Source: Loktanella sp. SALINAS62
GTDB taxonomy: Bacteria; Pseudomonadota; Alphaproteobacteria; Rhodobacterales; Rhodobacteraceae
DNA length: 64,000 nucleotides
Reading direction: 5' to 3'
Assembly: GCF_018263905.1 (NCBI RefSeq)
Contig: NZ_JAAFZU010000023.1
Coordinates: forward strand, 108,755-172,754
The position numbers were made by a program, and so were the translations under genes. This document shows, piece by piece, positions 57,670-64,000 of the stretch. The notes beneath the pieces were generated by a model. The model ran no database searches. It had not been told where the DNA came from and saw nothing but the letters and a program-made list of their open reading frames with translations. Every line of letters starts with the position of its first letter. Within the stretch, counting starts at the first letter, position 1.

Positions 57670-58262
57670 ACGGCAACCTTTGCGCCCGCATCGGCCATGG
57701 ATTTCAGTGCGGCATCGCGCGATCCGTTCACATCAATGGCCGCCGATAGATCCGTCCGCACGGTCACGTCATACCCCAACCGGGCCGCATCAACGGCAGA
57801 GTAATTGACGCAGAAATCCAGCGCGAGGCCCACCAGCGTCAGCCGCGTGATACCGCGCGATTTCAGATAGCCGTCCAGCCCCGTGGGCGTCGCATGGTCA
57901 TTTTCAAAAAACGCCGAATAGCTGTCGATAGCCGGGTTGTAACCCTTGCGAATAATCAGGTCGCCATCGGTCCGCAGGCCGGGGTGGAACGCTGCACCGT
58001 CGCTGCCCTGAATGCAGTGATCAGGCCATAATACCTGCGGACCATATGGCATGGTGATCAGATCCATCGGCGCACGATCGGGGTGACTGGATGCAAACGA
58101 TGAATGCCCCGCAGGGTGCCAGTCCTGCGTCAGAATCACCGCTGTAAAATCGTCCATCAACGCGTTGATTGGTGCAACCAGCGCCGATCCGCCCTCGACG
58201 GCAAGCGCGCCGCCTTCGCAAAAATCGTTCTGCATGTCGATCACGATCAGGGCTTCTGACAT
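57666..58262 (-). CDS. pncA: Nicotinamidase
   Basis: 198-residue amidohydrolase that turns nicotinamide into nicotinate for NAD salvage. Catalytic triad in context: Asp in VIDMQNDF, Lys in IIRKGYN and Cys in LALDFCVNY; metal-binding DWHPAGHSSF is present. ATG 58262 has AAGGAG six bases upstream. First of a three-gene operon; pncB lies about 4 kb away on the other strand, completing the salvage step. Confidence 0.94.
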   Translation of the reverse strand: MSEALIVIDMQNDFCEGGALAVEGGSALVAPINALMDDFTAVILTQDWHPAGHSSFASSHPDRAPMDLITMPYGPQVLWPDHCIQGSDGAAFHPGLRTDGDLIIRKGYNPAIDSYSAFFENDHATPTGLDGYLKSRGITRLTLVGLALDFCVNYSAVDAARLGYDVTVRTDLSAAIDVNGSRDAALKSMADAGAKVAV

Positions 58263-58412
58263 GGTCGTCTCCTTGTTGCTAACGCAAGGGTTAGGCACGG
58301 GCCAAAGGGCCGTCAATCTTTGTCCCGCAGCTTCCTGACTTGAATCAAAGCCAGAGCTTGCCAGTAGACCGCCTTTCGCCTATTTCGCGCGTCCTCATAG
58401 CAGGAGCGTTCC

Positions 58413-59636
58413 ATGCCGACACTTGGCATCGACTTTGGCACATCGAACACCGCCGCCGCCCTGATGGCGGGGGACCGCGTCTATCGTATCCCGGTGGAAA
58501 CCGACCGGACCACGCTGCCGACCACGGTGTTTTTCGACATGAACGCGCACCGGATGTTGACCGGGTCCGCTGCCAACGCCGCCCTGATCGCCGGGCGCGA
58601 AGGGCGTTTCATGCGCGCGCTGAAATCGGTGCTTGGCACGCCGTTGATGCGCGAAACCCGGCAGATCGGCTATGTCCGGATGACGCTGCTGGGTGTTGTT
58701 GCCGATTTCCTGCGCCACGTCCGGATCGCGGCAGAAGAAGCCACCCGCCTGACCATCGACAGCGCCCTGTCGGGTCGCCCCGTGAGGTTTCATCCCGATC
58801 CCGACCGTCACGACCGCGCGCTGGCCGACCTGACAGAAGCATATCGCATGGCAGGTTTCACGACCGTCAACTTCTTGCCCGAACCCGAAGCGGCCGCCTT
58901 GACCGCCGCACCGCTGGCCACTGGTGAACTGGGCCTTGTCGTCGATATCGGCGGCGGCACGTCAGATTTCACGTTGTTTCGCCAAGGGTCCGACGGCCCC
59001 GAGATCATGCAAAGCCATGGCGTACGGATCGGTGGAACCGATTTTGACCGCCTGTTGTCGCTGGCCCATGTGATGCCGCTGCTGGGCCGCGGCGGCGAGG
59101 TGCGCGATACCTTTGGGTCCGGCACATCGACAGCCCCCAACGCCGTGTTCAACGATCTGGCAACATGGGAAAAGATCGCTTTCCTGTATTCCCCCGACAC
59201 GCGGCGACTGGTGGCCGATCTGGCACGGCAGGGCGCGGACCAGACCGCATTCGCCCGCCTGCAAGAGGTGATCGATATGGAACTGGGCCACGACATCGCC
59301 TTTGCCGTCGAGGCAGGCAAGATCGCGGCCAACGATACCGACCGTGCCCACATCGATCTTTCCCCACTGGAAAAAGGGCTGGCCGTGCCGCTGGATGCGC
59401 AGGCGCTTGGCGCCACGCTGTCGGACCCTGTGGCCGATGTCGTGCAGGCCGCGCGGGACGCGCTGGGTGACACCGATCCCGACCAGATCGCAGCGCTGAT
59501 CTTTGTCGGCGGCTCATCCCTGATGATGACGCTGTCACAGGCGCTGGCGCGCGCCTTTCCAAAGGCGCGACTGGAACAGGGGTCGGCCTTTACCGCCGTG
59601 TCCGACGGTCTGGCGCGCGCGGCGGCAAAGGCGTAA
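58413..59636 (+). CDS. Hsp70-like ATPase without substrate-binding domain
   Basis: 407-residue protein with the actin/Hsp70 ATPase fold: [14 protein letters not shown] at 4-17, [14 protein letters not shown] near 170-185 and [17 protein letters not shown] near the C-terminus. The chain ends there, so the beta-sandwich peptide-binding and lid domains of DnaK are absent, as in the YegD group. Possible role in stress or as an ATP-driven switch. TrhO gene follows after ten bases. Confidence 0.88.
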   Translation: MPTLGIDFGTSNTAAALMAGDRVYRIPVETDRTTLPTTVFFDMNAHRMLTGSAANAALIAGREGRFMRALKSVLGTPLMRETRQIGYVRMTLLGVVADFLRHVRIAAEEATRLTIDSALSGRPVRFHPDPDRHDRALADLTEAYRMAGFTTVNFLPEPEAAALTAAPLATGELGLVVDIGGGTSDFTLFRQGSDGPEIMQSHGVRIGGTDFDRLLSLAHVMPLLGRGGEVRDTFGSGTSTAPNAVFNDLATWEKIAFLYSPDTRRLVADLARQGADQTAFARLQEVIDMELGHDIAFAVEAGKIAANDTDRAHIDLSPLEKGLAVPLDAQALGATLSDPVADVVQAARDALGDTDPDQIAALIFVGGSSLMMTLSQALARAFPKARLEQGSAFTAVSDGLARAAAKA

Positions 59637-59646
59637 GTCTGACCCT

Positions 59647-60552
59647 ATGTTCACTGTCGCCGCCCTTTATCACTTTACCCGCTTTTCCGACCCCGCCGCG
59701 CTGCGCAGTCCCCTGCTGGATGCCTGCCGGACGCATGGCATCAGCGGCACATTGCTGCTGGCAGGCGAAGGCATCAATGGCACCATCGCCGGTCCGCGTG
59801 CTGGGATTGACGCCGTGCTGGCCCACATCCGCGCCCTGCCCGGTTGCGCGGATCTGACACACAAGGAAAGTACCGCCAGCACGCAGCCATTCAACCGGAT
59901 GAAGGTCCGTCTGAAGCGCGAGATCGTGACGATGGGTCAGCCGAACGTGAACCCTGCCGAAGGGACCGGCACATATATCTCCCCCGCCGACTGGAACGAT
60001 CTGATCCGATCCGATGACGTGGCCGTCATCGACACCCGCAACGACTATGAGGTGGCGATCGGCACCTTTGACGGCGCCATCGACCCGCAGACCCGCAGCT
60101 TTGGCGAATTTCCTGCCTGGTGGGAAGCAAACAAACACCGCTTCCATAACAAGCGGATCGCGATGTTCTGCACCGGTGGCATCCGCTGCGAGAAATCAAC
60201 GAACTACCTGCGCCAACAGGGCGTCGAAGACGTTTACCACCTGCAAGGTGGCATCCTGAAATACCTTGAAGAGGTTCCGCAGGACGACAGCACATGGCAG
60301 GGGTCTTGTTTTGTGTTCGACGGGCGCGTCAGCGTCGGCCACGGCCTGACCGAAGGCCCGCACGTGCTGTGCCATGCCTGCCGTCGTCCGCTGCTGCCCG
60401 AAGACACGCAGCATCCCGCTTTCGAAGAAGGCGTCGCCTGTCATCACTGCGTCAACGACACCACTGACGCCGACAAGGACCGTTTCCGCGAACGCCAGCG
60501 ACAAATCGCACTGGCCCGCGCGCGTGGCGAACGCCACATCGGCAGTCTTTAG
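59647..60552 (+). CDS. trhO: tRNA uridine-34 hydroxylase (rhodanese-like)
   Basis: TrhO (YceA) hydroxylates U34 of certain tRNAs in an oxygen-dependent way. The 301-residue protein has the N-terminal acylphosphatase-like domain ([14 protein letters not shown]), a rhodanese domain with active-site loop CTGGIRCEK, and a C-terminal zinc-like cluster of Cys (CHACRRPL and CHHC). It lies between the Hsp70-like gene and a membrane protein gene one base on, all in the same direction. Confidence 0.92.
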   Translation: MFTVAALYHFTRFSDPAALRSPLLDACRTHGISGTLLLAGEGINGTIAGPRAGIDAVLAHIRALPGCADLTHKESTASTQPFNRMKVRLKREIVTMGQPNVNPAEGTGTYISPADWNDLIRSDDVAVIDTRNDYEVAIGTFDGAIDPQTRSFGEFPAWWEANKHRFHNKRIAMFCTGGIRCEKSTNYLRQQGVEDVYHLQGGILKYLEEVPQDDSTWQGSCFVFDGRVSVGHGLTEGPHVLCHACRRPLLPEDTQHPAFEEGVACHHCVNDTTDADKDRFRERQRQIALARARGERHIGSL

Positions 60553-60553
60553 C

Positions 60554-61597
60554 ATGGTCCGTCGTCATCAGGACACGGGACTGGCGCTGGCAATCGGGAT
60601 CGTATCGGGTTTTATCGGCTGGGCGATCCAGATGCCGTTGCCCTGGATGCTGGGACCGATGATCGGGACAACCCTTGCCGCCCTTGTCGGCCTGCCGGTA
60701 CGCGGCCCCGGCAAGTTGCGGCCCTATGTCGTTCCCGTCATCGGCGTACTGCTGGGCAGCGCCATCACGCCCGATCTGTTCGACCGCTTGGGAACATGGA
60801 CGCTGACGATCCTGCTGTTGCCGCTGTTTCTGGCCCTCGCGGCAGCGGTGTCTTTCGTCATTTATCGCCGCTTGGGCAGATATGACCCTGTTACCGCGTT
60901 CTATTCTGCCATGCCCGGCGGTCTGAACGAAATGCTGATCCTTGGCGAAGCGGCAGGTGGCGACGCGCGCAAGATCGCGCTGGCCCATGCCGCACGTATC
61001 CTGATCGTGGTCACGCTGGTGGTCATCTATTTCGGCTATGTGCTGGACGTGAAATCCGGCGCCGACGGCAACGGTGTTGTCCCGCTTGACATGATCACGC
61101 CGAAAAACGGGATCATCTTGCTGGCCTGCGCTGTCATCGGGGTCTTTGCCGGTAAACGGTTGCGCCTGCCCGCTGCCACGATCTTTGGCCCGATGATCCT
61201 GTCGGGCTGGGTCCACCTGATGGGCTGGGTCGAAATCGCACCGCCCACGCTATTGGTCATTATTGCGCAGATCGTCATTGGCACAGTCATCGGCGCGCGG
61301 TTCGTCGGATCGACGCCCCGCCAGATCGCGCGCGACCTTGGCGTCGCGGCTGTCGCTTCTGGCGCGATGCTGGTGGTCGCGCTGGGGTGTGCGGAACTGA
61401 TCGCCTACAGTCAGGGCATCCCCCTGAGCCAAGCGTTTTTGGCCTATTCGCCCGGTGGCCTGACGGAAATGTCGTTGCTGACACTCGCACTGGGGCAGGA
61501 CATCGCATACGTGTCCGTCATGCATATTGTCCGTATCGCGCTTGTCATCGCTGTCGCGCCCGCAACATCCCGTCTGATCCTGCGGCGCATGTCCTAG
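60554..61597 (+). CDS. AbrB-type integral membrane protein (ammonia monooxygenase-like annotation)
   Basis: 347-residue protein with about ten membrane segments in two repeated halves; each half has a conserved loop (YSAMPGGLNEMLILGE and YSPGGLTEMSLLTLALGQ), the mark of the AbrB duplication family. Possibly a transporter; some databases call it a putative ammonia monooxygenase, which the sequence does not support. ATG 60554 lies one base after the trhO stop, so the two are coupled. Confidence 0.85.
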   Translation: MVRRHQDTGLALAIGIVSGFIGWAIQMPLPWMLGPMIGTTLAALVGLPVRGPGKLRPYVVPVIGVLLGSAITPDLFDRLGTWTLTILLLPLFLALAAAVSFVIYRRLGRYDPVTAFYSAMPGGLNEMLILGEAAGGDARKIALAHAARILIVVTLVVIYFGYVLDVKSGADGNGVVPLDMITPKNGIILLACAVIGVFAGKRLRLPAATIFGPMILSGWVHLMGWVEIAPPTLLVIIAQIVIGTVIGARFVGSTPRQIARDLGVAAVASGAMLVVALGCAELIAYSQGIPLSQAFLAYSPGGLTEMSLLTLALGQDIAYVSVMHIVRIALVIAVAPATSRLILRRMS

Positions 61598-61661
61598 CCA
61601 CCGTTTGCATGGTTTGCCCAATCGCGTAAGAGGGGCGAATCACCCCCAGCCCGAGGTTTCC

Positions 61662-62114
61662 ATGCTCGAACGTCTGCTGTCCCTGTTTCACACCGACAAG
61701 GCGGTCACGCCACTGCCACAGGCAGACGAACGCCACGCGCTGGGTGCCTTGCTGGTGCGCGCGGCCAAGATCGACCGCGCCTATCTTTTCGAGGAAGTGG
61801 AAGAAATCGACCACGTGCTGGCCCGCCTGTACGGCCTGAACGCGGTTGAAGCCGCAAAAATGCGCGCCCGCTGTGAAAAGCTGGAAGCAGCAATGCCCGA
61901 CACCAAGGCACTGGCAGAGGTGCTGCACCAGCATATCGCAGACGACCATCTAGAAGACGCGGTGCGTGCGCTGTGGTCCGTGGTGTTTTCCGACGGCTTC
62001 GAAGAAGCAGAGCAGGACGACCTGCTGCACCAGATCGAAGCGATCCTTGGCGTCGCCCCGGGACGGGCCAAGGAACTGCACGACGAAGAAATGGCGAAAT
62101 CGGGCCTGTTCTGA
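61662..62114 (+). CDS. TerB-like protein
   Basis: 150-residue helical protein of the TerB/DjlA N-terminal fold: acidic helices ERHALGALLVRAAKIDRAYLFEE and ALWSVVFSDGFEEAEQDDLLHQIEAILG. These Asp/Glu-rich helices bind metal in some family members. Named for tellurite resistance but the role here is unknown. GAGG is five bases before ATG 61662. Confidence 0.85.
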   Translation: MLERLLSLFHTDKAVTPLPQADERHALGALLVRAAKIDRAYLFEEVEEIDHVLARLYGLNAVEAAKMRARCEKLEAAMPDTKALAEVLHQHIADDHLEDAVRALWSVVFSDGFEEAEQDDLLHQIEAILGVAPGRAKELHDEEMAKSGLF

Positions 62115-62190
62115 ATAATCAGCGCGCCCGCACCAGCCCTTGCCAGCCCTATGCGCAGTTGGTCTAACGGCCCAAACGCCGGAGGACCCC

Positions 62191-63483
62191 ATGGTCGATA
62201 TCGCTACCCGTGTCTGGAACCACAAATGGAAGATCGACCCGATCGTCCGGTCCCTGATCGACACCGATTTCTACAAGCTGCTGATGTGCCAGTCGGTGTT
62301 CCGCAACCATCCAACGACGCAGGTGACGTTCAGCCTGATCAACCGCACTAAATCCATCCGGCTGGCCGATCTGGTCGATGAAGGCGAACTGCGCGAACAA
62401 CTGGACCACATCCGGTCGCTGTCGCTGTCGCGTGGCGAATCCACTTGGATGCGCGGCAACACGTTCTATGGCAAGCGCGCGATGTTCACGCCTGAATTCA
62501 TGGACTGGTTCGAAGCCCTGCGTCTGCCGCCCTATCATCTGGAAAAACGCAATGGACAGTATGAGCTGACATTCGAAGGCAACTGGCCAGAGGTGATGCT
62601 GTGGGAAATTCCCGCACTCGCCGTGTTGATGGAATTGCGGGGCCGCGCGGTGCTTGGCGACATGGGCCGGTTCGAGCTTCAGGTGCTATACGCCCGCGCC
62701 ATGACAAAGACATGGGAAAAGATCGAACGCCTGCGCCGGATCGACGGTCTGCGGATCGCTGATTTTGGCACCCGGCGGCGGCACAGCTTTTTGTGGCAGG
62801 ACTGGTGCGTGCAGGCGATGCAAGAAGGGCTGGGTGCGGCCTTTACCGGCACATCGAACTGCATGATCGCCAAAAACCGCGACATGGAAGCGATCGGCAC
62901 CAACGCCCACGAATTGCCGATGGTCTATGCCGCCTTGGCCGACGGCGACGCGGCACTGGCGCAATCGCCCTATGACGTGCTGCGCGACTGGCAGGCGGAA
63001 CACGACGGCAACCTGCGGATCATCCTGCCCGACACTTTTGGCACACCGGGGTTTCTGGACCGCGCGCCCGACTGGCTGGCGGGCTGGACCGGCATCCGCG
63101 TCGATTCAGGCGATCCCGCGACAGGGGCCGAAACCGCGATCCGGTGGTGGCAGGACCGTGGCGAAGACCCACGCGACAAGCTGGTGATCTTTTCCGACGG
63201 GCTGACGGTGGACAAGATCGAATCCCTGTCTTCCCAATTCGCGGGCCGCGTCCGCATCAGTTTCGGCTGGGGCACGATGCTGACCAATGATTTCATCGGC
63301 CTGACCCCCGACAACGGGTTGGCACCGTTTTCACTGGTCTGCAAAGCCGTCTCGGCCGAAGGCCGCCCGACGGTAAAGCTGTCCGACAACCCCAACAAGG
63401 CGATGGGACCGGAAGAAGAGATCACACGGTACAAACGGGTATTCGGGGTGGGGGCACAGGACCGGGCGGAGGTCGTGGTTTGA
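62191..63483 (+). CDS. pncB: Nicotinate phosphoribosyltransferase
   Basis: Makes nicotinate mononucleotide from nicotinate and PRPP in NAD salvage. 430 residues; recognisable are SLIDTDFYKLLM, ADFGTRRRHSFLWQDW with the phosphorylated His of the family, GTSNCMIAK, and VDSGDPATG/IFSDGL near the C-terminus. GGAGG stands just before ATG 62191. With pncA it gives a complete route from nicotinamide. Confidence 0.96.
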   Translation: MVDIATRVWNHKWKIDPIVRSLIDTDFYKLLMCQSVFRNHPTTQVTFSLINRTKSIRLADLVDEGELREQLDHIRSLSLSRGESTWMRGNTFYGKRAMFTPEFMDWFEALRLPPYHLEKRNGQYELTFEGNWPEVMLWEIPALAVLMELRGRAVLGDMGRFELQVLYARAMTKTWEKIERLRRIDGLRIADFGTRRRHSFLWQDWCVQAMQEGLGAAFTGTSNCMIAKNRDMEAIGTNAHELPMVYAALADGDAALAQSPYDVLRDWQAEHDGNLRIILPDTFGTPGFLDRAPDWLAGWTGIRVDSGDPATGAETAIRWWQDRGEDPRDKLVIFSDGLTVDKIESLSSQFAGRVRISFGWGTMLTNDFIGLTPDNGLAPFSLVCKAVSAEGRPTVKLSDNPNKAMGPEEEITRYKRVFGVGAQDRAEVVV

Positions 63484-63539
63484 ACTTTTTGGCGCTTTCC
63501 ATCCCGACTTGAGGCATCATTTTTGAAATGTCTGGGCGA

Positions 63540-63677
63540 TTACTCGCCCTGCCCTTCGATTACATCACCCACGGGGCCGTCGGTTGTTTCCTGAACAGCC
63601 TCTCCTCCCAGCAGCATGAAAGCGACGAGGGCGACAAAGCCGAGGGGGATCAGGGCGTAGATATAGCGGTTGCGCAT
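63540..63677 (-). CDS. 45-residue single-span membrane peptide
   Basis: Short frame with a strong ribosome site (AAGGAG seven bases before the ATG at 63677). The peptide begins MRNRYIYALIPLGF, has one hydrophobic segment (about 7-24), then GGEAVQETTDGPVGDVIEG with an acidic end. Positive-inside rule suggests N-terminus in the cytoplasm. I do not recognise a family. It sits between pncB and arfB, on the arfB strand. Confidence 0.7.
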   Translation of the reverse strand: MRNRYIYALIPLGFVALVAFMLLGGEAVQETTDGPVGDVIEGQGE

Positions 63678-63724
63678 AATAAGTCTCCTTTTGGGTTCAA
63701 CACGATGGCCGGGCGATCGTTCCC

Positions 63725-64000
63725 CTAGTCGGGGTCGACAGATCCGCGCAGGGCCTTCACCTCTCCACGGACCTTTTTGGCCTTCAGCCGGCGTTTGACC
63801 GATCCATAGGTCGGTTTGGTGGCGACGCGGCGTTTGGGGCGGCGGGTCGCCTCGATCACCAGTTCGGCCAGTCGTTCGCGGGCCAGATCGCGATTGCGGG
63901 CCTGCGACCGCGTGTCCTGCACGAAAATGACCACCGCGCCGTCCGTTGTCCAGCGACGCCCGGCCAGACGGCGCAGACGGCTTTTGACGGGATCGGGCAG
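63725..64000 (-). CDS. arfB: Peptidyl-tRNA hydrolase ArfB, C-terminal part
   Basis: Ribosome-rescue release factor family: TQARNRDLARERLAELV-like helix (here RSQARNRDLARERLAELVI) and the basic tail RRPKRRVATKPTYGSVKRRLKAKK, which enters the mRNA channel of stalled ribosomes. The frame is open to the window edge; the GGQ domain lies outside. The stop is TAG. Confidence 0.9.
   Translation of the reverse strand: MPDPVKSRLRRLAGRRWTTDGAVVIFVQDTRSQARNRDLARERLAELVIEATRRPKRRVATKPTYGSVKRRLKAKKVRGEVKALRGSVDPD

Overview
The window looks like chromosomal DNA of an aerobic anoxygenic phototroph of the Rhodobacteraceae (Roseobacter group, for example a Loktanella/Yoonia-like organism; the genus is a guess). 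The evidence is a bacteriochlorophyll gene block (bchF-bchN-bchB) beside aerR/ppaA and ppsR, typical family neighbourhoods (rnhB-ccrM, mutY-DUF721-dsbA, DUF3576-leuS-lptE-holA, pmbA-phosphatase-DUF4170-GT30-lpxK), moderately high GC, and a very acidic porin suggesting a marine or saline habitat. I see no prophage, transposase, CRISPR array or integrase.

Layout. 1-5590: edge of the photosynthesis gene cluster. bchFNB run left and out of the window; aerR/ppaA and ppsR run right. The gap between them carries two TGT-N12-ACA sites, the PpsR recognition pattern, each overlapping a TTGACA -35 box. 5612-9467: periplasmic copper chaperone and a TAXI-type TRAP transporter with a hairpin attenuator between its two genes. 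9626-14401: a tight five-gene operon of two transglutaminase-like proteins, a circularly permuted ATP-grasp protein, an alpha-E protein and the proteasome-like peptidase Anbu, probably a peptide or amide-bond making and trimming system of unknown substrate. 14398-21050: a signalling block of short LOV photoreceptor, CheB-CheR-PAS-HWE kinase hybrid, single-domain response regulator and PAS-GGDEF-EAL protein. 21024-25823: LacI regulator, tRNA-Arg(CCT), a membrane-anchored winged-helix protein with a small secreted partner, rnhB and ccrM. 25867-40529: metabolic and housekeeping genes (CurA-like reductase, alkB, mutY, DUF721, dsbA, CoA transferase, lipid A/Kdo genes, pmbA, SDR/crotonase pair, HNH, flavoprotein). 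40632-43882: YjbH-YjbF-type exopolysaccharide genes and a small secreted protein resembling YjbE/GfcA. 44011-49980: holA, lptE, leuS, DUF3576 and a porin. 50212-64000: yggS, a pseudouridine synthase, aldehyde dehydrogenase, 1-Cys peroxiredoxin, a capsule-type protein, L,D-transpeptidase, a pncA-FAD oxidoreductase-uronate dehydrogenase operon, an Hsp70-like ATPase, trhO, an AbrB-type membrane protein, a TerB-like protein, pncB, a 45-residue membrane peptide and the end of arfB.

The genes work together in four ways. PpsR and AerR probably control bchFNB and aerR through the shared 259-base gap. The LOV/HWE-kinase block adds a possible blue-light input to phosphorelay and c-di-GMP output. The Anbu operon is the least understood biochemical system. 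pncA and pncB together cover nicotinamide and nicotinate salvage into NAD. No gene-free stretch exceeds 300 bases; the longest are the bchF-aerR gap (about 260) and the porin-yggS gap (about 230, in which I see no clear site beyond leader sequence).
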